Shown here: positions 1-6,667 of the stretch, one piece after another
How positions within the stretch are numbered: position 1 is the stretch's first letter
Layout of the letters: each line of letters starts with the position of its first letter
Assembly (NCBI GenBank): GCA_964580575.1
Contig: CAZOLJ010000044.1
Coordinates: 1 to 39,724 of the forward strand
Direction: 5' to 3'
DNA: 39,724 nt
From: CAVPDE01 sp964580575
GTDB lineage: Bacteria; Desulfobacterota; DSM-4660; Desulfatiglandales; HGW-15
The notes under the pieces: generated by a model
Databases searched by the model: none
The model's input: the letters and a program-made list of their open reading frames with translations, nothing else
Told to the model about the DNA's origin: nothing
Position numbers and translations under genes: made by a program

Positions 1-53
1 TCCCGGACAAAATCGTAAGCCAACTTCATTTGCGGGTTATTGGAAAAATCCAT
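1..53 (-). CDS. Start of a probable AAA/Pif1-like helicase gene (5' end only)
   Basis: Reading the minus strand from position 53, an ATG opens a frame that runs off the left edge after 17 codons (MDFSNNPQMKLAYDFVR). This N-terminus resembles my memory of bacterial Pif1/RecD-like ATPases whose first residues (MDFxxNPQLKLAFDFV) directly precede a Walker A motif; the Walker A itself would lie outside the window. Only a purine-rich stretch (AAGAAAAG) precedes the start as a weak ribosome binding site. The family call rests on very few residues and is tentative; that a gene begins here is more likely than its identity. Confidence 0.45.
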   Translation of the reverse strand, partial: MDFSNNPQMKLAYDFVR

Positions 54-203
54 AGTTATTTCTTTTCTTGATGCCTATCTGAGTAAACTCAAGTGTGCGA
101 CGTCGTGTCGCATCCCAACGCTTTTGCAAAGGCCCGGCGGGTCGCCGCCGTTTTCGGACCGCTTCGAGGAAAAAAGCGGGAAAAAAGGCACGCTGTTAAG
201 TTT
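54..203. repeat. Palindromic flank of the transposase gene
   Basis: No gene is visible. A small perfect hairpin lies at 96-112 (TGCGAC, 5-nt loop, GTCGCA). An A-rich stretch at 168-190 leads into the left arm of the 23-bp inverted repeat that brackets the transposase gene (191-213). Such compact palindromes next to a RAYT gene are typical of REP-type substrate sequences. Confidence 0.4.
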
Positions 204-1265
204 TTAAGTTTCCAGCAAAACATACCTGTTTGTCTCTACAATCCTCTGCCCACGTGTAACGGATCCACTCACAGCCGGGATCGATATCCCCACTTCTCGC
301 GCCAACGAAGACATGGGGACCCCGAGTTCCCTCACCGCCCAGTAGCATAATAGACTCCGGGCTTCAACAATCCTCCGATACTTTCCCTTGGCCCATACCT
401 CCTCCGGCTTCACACCCAGCACTCGCGACACTCTGGAGGCGATGAAGGCCAAGTTCACACCACGCGCCCGCAGAGTATAACGTTTTTCCATGGCCTCTTC
501 AGCCGCAGCCAACACACTCCCTACGAACTCCCCGTCACCCAGAATCCTTTCATCGTTTCTCTGATACACCTTCTCGTCTCTTAGGGCCTTGACCCCTTCC
601 CATCCCCCTGCGCTCCGCAAAAGACCCCCGCCTGTGAGATCACGCCGCCTCCCTTCAGCAATCCCCTTTTCCACAAACACCCTGTATGCTCGCCTCGCTG
701 CCCCAACCTTCTCCCCGAACATCCCCAGCACCCCTTCCGTATCTTGCCAGGGTTTCTTCATCTTCCCCATGATCACGCTGTGCCCGCAGTATGGGTACCG
801 GCCCAGTTCATCGACATCTTTCACCAGCCTCGCTCGAATTGGGTTGAGGTGAATGTAGCGTACCAGTTCAAGAAGAGAGATATCTTCTTGGCACAAGATC
901 GATTTAAAGCGGTTCTGGAACAGGTGGCCGTTTCTGCGGTGCTTTCGATTGTACCACAGTGCATAACCGTTCAAAAGACGCCTCATGACCGTGGAGATCG
1001 GCACGGGTCCCGTGCGCAAAAGAAGGTGGAAGTGGTTGGGAATCAACGCCCACGCATAACAGACGGCTCTCGCATCTTGGAGGATTTCCCCTAATCGCTC
1101 CAGAAACTGACCCCTGTCGGCATCGTTTCGGAATACCATCCCCCTTTCAATGCCCCTGACCATGACATGGTGAAGAGCTCCCGTAGCGTCGATTCTAGAT
1201 TTCCTCGGCATGACAAACTCTTATCACCACAAAGAATGGCCCGGAAACTTAAAAACTTAACAGCG
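191..1265. mobile_element. RAYT-type element bracketed by a perfect 23-bp inverted repeat
   Basis: The sequence at 191-213 (begins CGCTGTTAAG, ends AAGTTTCC) is repeated perfectly in inverted orientation at 1243-1265. Between the two arms lies a single intact gene for a Y1-type (HUH) tyrosine transposase. Outside the arms both sides continue with A/T runs that still resemble each other but with gaps. A degenerate single copy of the same 23-mer (three mismatches) lies at 13904-13926, more than 12 kb away, in non-coding DNA. Inverted-repeat-flanked RAYT genes with dispersed solo copies are the expected arrangement of the REP/RAYT system, so I read the arms as its substrate palindromes. No target-site duplication is needed or seen for this enzyme class. 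Confidence 0.75.
204..1211 (-). CDS. REP-associated tyrosine transposase (RAYT, Y1/HUH family)
   Basis: The 335-residue protein belongs to the Y1 transposase (IS200/REP-associated) family, single-strand DNA nucleases that nick through a tyrosine. Visible motifs: the HUH pair in NHFHLL (His60, His62) and the conserved RYIHLNPIRA segment with the candidate catalytic Tyr119. The C-terminal third holds a helix-turn-helix (SLAREVGISIPAVS, about residues 303-316) like the DnaA-type DNA-binding tail seen in longer RAYTs. The frame is intact, with ATG at 1211 preceded by AAGAG six bases upstream. The last codons run into the left arm of the inverted repeat. RAYTs are usually single-copy, domesticated genes that act on REP palindromes. 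Confidence 0.9.
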   Translation of the reverse strand: MPRKSRIDATGALHHVMVRGIERGMVFRNDADRGQFLERLGEILQDARAVCYAWALIPNHFHLLLRTGPVPISTVMRRLLNGYALWYNRKHRRNGHLFQNRFKSILCQEDISLLELVRYIHLNPIRARLVKDVDELGRYPYCGHSVIMGKMKKPWQDTEGVLGMFGEKVGAARRAYRVFVEKGIAEGRRRDLTGGGLLRSAGGWEGVKALRDEKVYQRNDERILGDGEFVGSVLAAAEEAMEKRYTLRARGVNLAFIASRVSRVLGVKPEEVWAKGKYRRIVEARSLLCYWAVRELGVPMSSLAREVGISIPAVSGSVTRGQRIVETNRYVLLET

Positions 1266-1297
1266 TTTTTTCTCAAAGGTGCTACACCAGGGATGGC

Positions 1298-1327
1298 CGT
1301 TCACCCTGAGGTATCGAAGGGTGAACG
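1298..1327. repeat. 10-bp perfect hairpin
   Basis: CGTTCACCCT at 1298-1307 pairs perfectly with AGGGTGAACG at 1318-1327 across a 10-nt loop. It lies between the transposase element and the 3' end of the minus-strand gene at 1360. No T-run follows on either strand, so it is more likely a dispersed palindromic repeat than a terminator. Confidence 0.5.
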
Positions 1328-1359
1328 CGACTTTTTCCGAGTCCATCCTATTTCACGAG

Positions 1360-1665
1360 CTACTCAATCAGCGTTCCTTTGCCGGTTTTCTGATACTCAA
1401 GCTCGACATGGTTGACAAACGCGATTCTCCCCTGGGAATTGGGTAGATGTCCACGGGAGGCGCACCAAGCGGCAAATGTTTCCGGATCGATATCTACGCG
1501 AAGAGCAACATTGCCACTAGCCTTAATCAGTTCGCATTGCCTTCCGACAAGAGCTTTCCAGTCTTCAAAACTGGCGGGCATATTTTGGGGATCGGTAAAG
1601 ATCGCGAGCGCCCTCCTGTAAGTCGCCTCGTCCTTGAACCAAGCAATTCCTATGACATCGTTCAT
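1360..1665 (-). CDS. Small conserved-looking hypothetical protein
   Basis: A 101-residue soluble, acidic protein with no signal peptide or membrane segment. The ATG at 1665 has a good ribosome binding site (GGAAAGGAAG about 7 bases upstream on the minus strand), and the composition looks like real coding sequence (FKDEATYRRALAIF, VDIDPETFAAWCASRG). I do not recognise a named domain; it resembles small cytosolic proteins annotated as hypothetical in deltaproteobacterial genomes. It stands alone between a transposase element and a repeat region, so context gives no hint of function. Confidence 0.7.
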   Translation of the reverse strand: MNDVIGIAWFKDEATYRRALAIFTDPQNMPASFEDWKALVGRQCELIKASGNVALRVDIDPETFAAWCASRGHLPNSQGRIAFVNHVELEYQKTGKGTLIE

Positions 1666-2145
1666 CCTGATACTTCCTTTCCTTTTCTCTTCTCCAAAAT
1701 CTCGTTTCCTCTCTCTCCGTGCGATGCCTCATTTACTCATATTCATTCGCCCCCAGGTAGAATATCAATATATCAAGGACCTTCCCCTTAAGAACCATAG
1801 GACCCTGGGGTCGGGCCAAGACATGTAGTTGATTATTCAGTTTTAATGTCCGAGAGATAGGTATTTTCAAGCCCTATATCGTCTTTTTCAGGCCCGAAAA
1901 ACTCCCCATAGTGCGCGACTTGTTCCTGGAGTCCGGTATGTAATGCCGCTTTGCCCTTGCCATAGACTCGCGGGAATAAAAGCCTTTTGGCCCTCGAAAA
2001 ACGCGTTATTGGGCCATTTCAGACGGGCAGCTCAGATCTATTTGCCCCTATATCAGAAACTTGGCCTGGCCCGACCCCAGACACCACCCAGACCCAACGA
2101 CCCCAGACAATCACGTGCATGCCCTGGTTGGTTATTCTCTGTTCA
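1666..2145. repeat. Non-coding stretch with an element bounded by a perfect 14-bp inverted repeat (1805-2080)
   Basis: CTGGGGTCGGGCCA at 1805-1818 is perfectly inverted at 2067-2080 (TGGCCCGACCCCAG), framing about 276 bp. The enclosed DNA carries an open minus-strand frame at 1833-2018 of about 61 codons without a convincing start. Its end (QEQVAHYGEFFGPEKDD) reads like genuine protein, so it may be the tail of a decayed gene. The rest of this stretch holds no gene I can support. GACCCCAG occurs again around 2091-2105, hinting at short local repetition near the right arm. Confidence 0.45.
1833..2018 (-). pseudogene. Possible gene relic inside the inverted-repeat element
   Basis: An open minus-strand frame of about 61 codons begins after a TGA and ends with TAA at 1833-1835. 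There is no ATG and no ribosome binding site. The C-terminal part is hydrophilic and protein-like (GEFFGPEKDDIGLENTYL). I do not recognise it. It could be the 3' remnant of a gene carried or disrupted by the element at 1805-2080, or chance. Confidence 0.25.
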
Positions 2146-3045
2146 TTACTGCATCAGCAACAGGCTCAAAGCCATCACCAGCATGCCAGCCACCAGCCCG
2201 TACAGACTGTCATGACCTCTTCCGTAAGCCCTGCTCGTTGGAAGTAATTCGTCCAAGCTGATGTACACCATGATGCCCGCCACACCCCCGAAAAGGATGC
2301 CCATGATCTCCGACGGAATCACGCCGGTGCTGGCTCCAAAGAAGAACCGGATCGCAAGGTATCCAATGCCGGCCCCGATCGGTTCGGCCAGGCCGCTGAG
2401 CACAGAGTAAAGAAAGGCTTTCCTACGGCTCCCGGTGGCGTAGAAGATAGGGACGGATACGCTGATCCCTTCGGGGATGTTGTGAAGCGCAATCGCCACG
2501 GCGATAGCCAAACCCAGGCTCGGGTCCTCCAAGGCGGCCAGGAAGGTGGCCAATCCTTCCGGGAAGTTGTGAATTCCTATGGCCAGCGCGGTGAACAACC
2601 CCATCCGCATAAGCTTATGGTGATCAGAGCCGCGATCGTGAAAGCCTTCGCGCTTCACGGGCATGGCTGTTGCGGACTCGAAGTCCGGAATCGGGGCGGA
2701 CGGATCGTGGAGCGGCCGCATCTCCGTTTCCGAGTGGATTTCGTGGGGGTTTTCTGCGGACGGAATGAGGTTGTCGATGAGTCCAATCAGCAGCATCCCG
2801 CCAAAGAAGGAGGCTGCATTGATCCAATTCCCCGCGTAATGCCCGTAACGGTCCGAGAGGGATTCGGCACCCTTGAAAAAGATCTCCACAAATGAAACGT
2901 AGAGCATCACGCCAGCCGAGAATCCCGTTGCCACCGAGAGAAACCGGTAGTTTGTTCTCTTTGCGGTGAACGCTACGATACTGCCGATCCCGGTTGCCAT
3001 TCCCGCAAACACGGTCAGGCCAAATGCAACCCATACGTCATTCAT
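2146..3045 (-). CDS. zupT: ZIP-family metal (zinc) transporter, ZupT-like
   Basis: A 299-residue inner-membrane protein of the ZIP family, which imports Zn2+ and other divalent metals. Diagnostic motifs are HNFPEG (residues 159-164, TM4) and HNIPEG (188-193, TM5), the paired metal-binding sites of the transport channel. A His/Glu-rich cytoplasmic loop (about 98-150, with HEIH and DHH) is typical between TM3 and TM4. I choose the ATG at 3045, not the upstream in-frame start at 3069, because AAGGA sits seven bases before it and the protein then begins at the usual place (MNDVWVAFGLTVFAG). It stands alone, with no visible metal-responsive operator. Confidence 0.92.
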   Translation of the reverse strand: MNDVWVAFGLTVFAGMATGIGSIVAFTAKRTNYRFLSVATGFSAGVMLYVSFVEIFFKGAESLSDRYGHYAGNWINAASFFGGMLLIGLIDNLIPSAENPHEIHSETEMRPLHDPSAPIPDFESATAMPVKREGFHDRGSDHHKLMRMGLFTALAIGIHNFPEGLATFLAALEDPSLGLAIAVAIALHNIPEGISVSVPIFYATGSRRKAFLYSVLSGLAEPIGAGIGYLAIRFFFGASTGVIPSEIMGILFGGVAGIMVYISLDELLPTSRAYGRGHDSLYGLVAGMLVMALSLLLMQ

Positions 3046-3224
3046 AATAAATCCTTGTCTACGGGCCAATGCTGCGGATCAGCAGCAAGACCGGAGGCAA
3101 ACTTGCTTGCCGACGGGATTGGCTGCTGCATCCGCATGGTTGTGAGGCGCGCAGGCAACCTCATCTTTAGGGCAATGCTGATTGCGCGTCGGTTCGAACG
3201 ACTTGGTTGGAGGGCAGCTCCCTA

Positions 3225-4028
3225 CTATTGCGCCTTCTCCCTCGCGGCCCGTCCCTCAGGGTAATCCAGGATTTCCAACAGCCGTGCGATCGGCACGACG
3301 ATGGCAATGCCCATGTTCACAGGTTCTCCGCCATCCAGTGGGTCGCTGACCGCATCAACCCGCTCCTCCGATGCAAGGTTCCAGTGGCCATGAACAAGTC
3401 CCAGCAGGTGGATAGCGCCGGCTCGTGTGGTCAGGGTTATTTCTCCGCCTATCGGGAACTCCCGACGAATGCCACCGAGGTAGGTGAAGAGGGGTGACCC
3501 ACTCAATCCGCCGATTGATAGGAGTTCGACGAGGTACGCTTCCTGAAGCCCCGTCCCAGTCTCAATGGGCTCCTCTGGCATTGCCACGATGTTACCGACC
3601 CTAATGATCGGGATGTTTCGCGCCTGTCCAGCACGGCGTGAGAAGAGCCCAACAACGAACACGTCGTCACCGAGGCCAATCCCCTCTCGCGCGATCAGTG
3701 CAGGAGTCACGGCTTCTTTGAGCGGGAACTCCCACACGTCCACTGTCGATAGGGGTTGCCAATCAAGCACGGCTGCGTCAACATTCGGATCCTCGTGGAG
3801 GATCCAGTTGTCCGCCCCGCCAAGATCCACAAATTGCGCGCCCTCAGCTATGGACGGCTCATGCTTCGTTATCGCTTCAGCAAGTGTCAGAACTGGCTCC
3901 GTAGGCATCGCCCGGAGGTCTTCGAAGACGCGGAGTATGTCTTTCTTCTCCCCTGCTTTCTCACGTCGCTCTAGCTCGGCCCCCGCTTCACTCCACATCG
4001 CCATTTCGTTCGGCCCCCGCCCGTTCAC
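3225..4028 (-). CDS. Trypsin-like serine peptidase domain protein, N-terminal part apparently missing
   Basis: A 267-residue protein with a trypsin-fold signature near its end: GGLSGSP (candidate nucleophile Ser176) and a plausible catalytic Asp in NVDAAVL (Asp84). The expected catalytic His, normally in a TAxHV-type motif upstream of the Asp, is not visible; residues 1-50 are a charged helical stretch instead. The likely start is GTG at 4028, which overlaps the stop codon of the upstream gene (GTGA), implying translational coupling. Either the His-bearing part was lost or the protein is a non-catalytic relative. The upstream partner is itself frameshifted, so the locus may be decaying. Confidence 0.6.
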   Translation of the reverse strand: MNGRGPNEMAMWSEAGAELERREKAGEKKDILRVFEDLRAMPTEPVLTLAEAITKHEPSIAEGAQFVDLGGADNWILHEDPNVDAAVLDWQPLSTVDVWEFPLKEAVTPALIAREGIGLGDDVFVVGLFSRRAGQARNIPIIRVGNIVAMPEEPIETGTGLQEAYLVELLSIGGLSGSPLFTYLGGIRREFPIGGEITLTTRAGAIHLLGLVHGHWNLASEERVDAVSDPLDGGEPVNMGIAIVVPIARLLEILDYPEGRAAREKAQ

Positions 4029-4740
4029 ACGGGCGTAATTGCTTTCTGCGTGCGATCATAGAGCATGAGTTTGCGGCCGGTCCCATCGAGACTCTTGTAC
4101 TCTCGGGGGGTGTTCCATTCGGTCCAGTCCCCAGCGGTCATCTCGGCCAAATACTCATCCTCGTAGACCTCCGATCGGTCGCCAAAATCGATCTTCAGGA
4201 TGATTCCCGCTTGGTCTTGGGCGAACACCGTGTCGTGAATCCTGTCAAGGAATTGGCGCACCAGTTCGCTGAACACGCTCGGCGGTTGCGGAGCGACGTA
4301 ATTCTCGAAAAAGTCGTAGACTCGCTTCCACCCCACATGCACAACGAGATCCGGATCGAGCGAAATGAAGTTGTCGATATACCGGCTCCGGCTGTCGTCT
4401 GGCGTCAGCACCACCAATCGTTTGAGCGTCTCCGGACAACGGAGAAGCCGCTTCAGGTGTCGCCGAATCTGGCCCCAGTCAAGGCTGCCGGACACGATCT
4501 TCGTCTCAAATTGGATGCAGCAGTCTTCACCGCACAGCTCCCCATCCGCCGTACCTCGTATTCCTCGCAGAACGCGAAAGCTGTCCACTTCTCGACCGGG
4601 GCGATTCCAACGTCCGTCTGCAGAAACGACGAAAGAAATTCGGGGGTATGGAGCCTCGACAGGCTCAGGATGGAAACCAGTCCGTTCGTGAAGTGGTTTT
4701 CCTCCTGCCGGTAGCTTGTGAATATGTTGACCGCGCTCAT
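4025..4740 (-). pseudogene. Conserved hypothetical gene broken by a frameshift near 4585-4596
   Basis: Two minus-strand frames join into one protein-like product. The first runs from ATG at 4740 (MSAVNIFTSYRQEENHFTNG) to about 4590. The second continues from about 4590 (VDSFRVLRGIRGTADG) to TGA at 4025 and ends with an intact family-like tail (GRKLMLYDRT). The two halves meet at 4583-4596 and are brought into register by one extra base there, so a 1-nt deletion, or a sequencing error, separates them. I recall this N- and C-terminal pattern from uncharacterised proteins with a restriction-endonuclease-like middle; a segment with FETKI (Glu-x-Lys) fits that fold. The 3' end overlaps the peptidase gene by four bases. 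Confidence 0.65.
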
Positions 4741-5290
4741 AAGATGAAACCCAGGTTGGTTGCCCGACGCACTGGCAGAACAAGTGATTCTGAAGTTTCT
4801 AGATAAGTACATGGGTGGAGAGCTGGCTTCAGTGGTGGGAGTGGTACAAGTCACGTGGTATCCATCCGGTCAGCAGTCCACTGAACGCCTAGACCCCACT
4901 TAACTCATTATTGAAAATAATTATCCTATTTAAGGCTTCTTTGCAACTATAGAAATTTTCTGTGTAAAAGCTTCTCTGGATTTCGTGAACGAAGCTTGGT
5001 AGTGTAGCCTCTCAGTCCGCCCCCACCCTCCCCCATCGGGGGCTGTGGCGCAATGTCATTTCGAGTCCCGCTCAAGGAGCGGGGCGAGAAATCTTGATTC
5101 TTCGAGTGGCTTGAATATAAGATTTCTCCCTTCGGTCGAAATGACAGAAAACCGGCCCTCCCAGGATCGCGCCACAGCCTCGTGGCGATAGGGGGAAGTA
5201 AGAGGCTACTGGCAAGGAAATACCAAGCGTTTACATTTGCCTGGGTGGAGTATCCTAAGCTGCGGATAAACGGATGGTGGAGGAAAGAGG
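4741..5290. other. Intergenic region before lysC, mostly repeat
   Basis: No gene is visible. Positions 4741-4985 hold low-complexity A/T-rich DNA (around 4905-4970) and no clear promoter; TTGCAA at 4941 with a poor -10 is the best candidate and is weak. Positions 4994-5228 form the nested palindrome described separately. The lysC ribosome binding site (GGAGGAAAGAGG) occupies about 5279-5290. Confidence 0.6.
4994..5228. repeat. Nested palindromic element of about 235 bp (MITE-like)
   Basis: Successive arms pair across a common centre: 4994-5001 with 5221-5228 (8 bp, perfect), 5005-5012 with 5201-5208 (8 bp, perfect), 5041-5051 with 5169-5179 (11 bp, perfect), 5055-5064 with 5136-5145 (GTCATTTCGA and its complement, perfect), and 5086-5095 with 5119-5128 (GAGAAATCTT type). 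The left inner arm also contains its own small stem (CCCGCTC, AAG, GAGCGGG). The GTCATTTCGA...TCGAAATGAC core is a pattern I recall as widely dispersed in deltaproteobacterial and related metagenomic contigs. No transposase is encoded inside, so it would be a non-autonomous element, inserted directly upstream of lysC. Confidence 0.7.
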
Positions 5291-6667
5291 ATGAAAGTCA
5301 TCAAGATCGGCGGTGGTTCTCTAAAGGGGAAAAAGAATATCCAGGAGATTCTCGACCTGGTCGCGGAAAGAGGCCGAGGTCATGTCATTGTGGTTTCTGC
5401 TCTCGGCGGGATCACGGATCAGCTCATCAACAGCATGGCCCAAGCTCTCAAGGACGAGGAGACGATCCCTTCCATCATGAGCGAACTCAGGGCCAAGCAC
5501 ATACTCGTGGCGCGTCACCTCATTTCTTCAGCTCAGTTCATTCACAAATACACCCGTGATCTCAACGATCACCTGGGAAAACTGGAGAGACTCTATTACG
5601 GCCTCAATTTCACCAAGGAGGTTACGCCCAAGATGACCGATATGATCAGCAGCTTTGGCGAAAGACTTTCCGCAGACCTGCTTTCAACCGCCCTCAGGGC
5701 CAGGGGTCTGAAGGCCACTTACCGCATGCCCCACAAGATCGGCCTCCTCACGGACGGGAAGTTCGGGGATGCCACAGCCAACCTCCCAAAGACCTCTCAC
5801 AACCTCCGGCAACACTTGCTCCCTCTGCTTAAAGAAGGCATGATCGTGTTTGTGCCAGGGTTCTTCGGCGTCAGCGAAACGGGGGAGATTACCACCTTTG
5901 GCCGGGGCGGAAGCGATTACTCTGCAGCGGTGATAGCGGCAGCTCTCAATGCCGAGGTTCTCGAAGTCTGGAAAGATGTGCCTGGGTACATGAGCGCGGA
6001 CCCCAAATTCGTTCCTGAAGCTCAGATGATTCCCCTTCTTTCCTATGACGAGGCAGCAGAGCTCTCCTACTTCGGCGCCAAAATCCTTCATCCCAGAACC
6101 GTGGAACCCCTCAGAAGACTTGGCCTCGCCATTGCCGTGAAGAACACCATGAATCCGGACGCGCCCGGCAGCCTTATCACGGCAAAGAGCGCCCAAGGCA
6201 AGATTCCTATCAAGAGCGTGGCCCACGACACCGACATTGCCATCCTGAAAGTGCATGCATCCGGTGTAGGCGCCCGTCCCGGTGTGCTGGCCCGCGTTTC
6301 CAGCACGATCACGGGAAGCGGCCTCAACATCAAGTCCGTCGTCACCTCCCAGACCTGCATCAGCTTCCTGCTGGCCCGAAGAGATTTGGACAAGGCTTAT
6401 CAAGCAGTCCAGCTCCTGAGCCCCAAGCCGTACAGGCGACTGGAGAAGGTCCAGGACGTGGCGCTCGTGGGTATCGTGGGAAAGGGCCTGCTGCGGCAAA
6501 AAGGGATCGCTGCGAGGTGTTTCACCGCCGTGGCCGAGCGAAACGTCAATGTGGAGATGATCTCTTTCGGCCCCTCGGAGGTGGCTGTTTACTTCCTGGT
6601 TCGGAACAAGGACCTGCAAAAGGCGGTGGAAGCCATACATACCACGTTTTTCAATGTCTCTAGATAA
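5291..6667 (+). CDS. lysC: Aspartate kinase
   Basis: The 458-residue enzyme phosphorylates L-aspartate with ATP, the first step to lysine, threonine, methionine and diaminopimelate. The N-terminal amino-acid-kinase domain starts with KIGGGSL (the KxGGxS nucleotide-binding motif, residues 5-11) and contains TTFGRGGSDYSA, the aspartate/phosphate-binding loop. Two ACT domains follow (about residues 315-455; VHASGVGARPGVLARV and LVGIVGKGLLRQKGIAARCF), the usual site of lysine/threonine feedback. The long helical insert near residues 55-110 is typical of the longer aspartokinase class rather than the 400-residue type. A strong ribosome binding site (GGAGG...GAGG) precedes ATG 5291. Its end overlaps hrpA by 14 bases. 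Confidence 0.93.
   Translation: MKVIKIGGGSLKGKKNIQEILDLVAERGRGHVIVVSALGGITDQLINSMAQALKDEETIPSIMSELRAKHILVARHLISSAQFIHKYTRDLNDHLGKLERLYYGLNFTKEVTPKMTDMISSFGERLSADLLSTALRARGLKATYRMPHKIGLLTDGKFGDATANLPKTSHNLRQHLLPLLKEGMIVFVPGFFGVSETGEITTFGRGGSDYSAAVIAAALNAEVLEVWKDVPGYMSADPKFVPEAQMIPLLSYDEAAELSYFGAKILHPRTVEPLRRLGLAIAVKNTMNPDAPGSLITAKSAQGKIPIKSVAHDTDIAILKVHASGVGARPGVLARVSSTITGSGLNIKSVVTSQTCISFLLARRDLDKAYQAVQLLSPKPYRRLEKVQDVALVGIVGKGLLRQKGIAARCFTAVAERNVNVEMISFGPSEVAVYFLVRNKDLQKAVEAIHTTFFNVSR

Noticed and set aside
2482..2895. Long plus-strand frame opposite zupT
   Set aside because: It overlies a clear ZIP transporter gene on the other strand and has no family-like motif.
4025..4783. 252-codon minus-strand frame starting at 4783
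   Set aside because: Its first 60 or so residues are out of the family frame; the true start is at 4740 in another frame, with a frameshift between.
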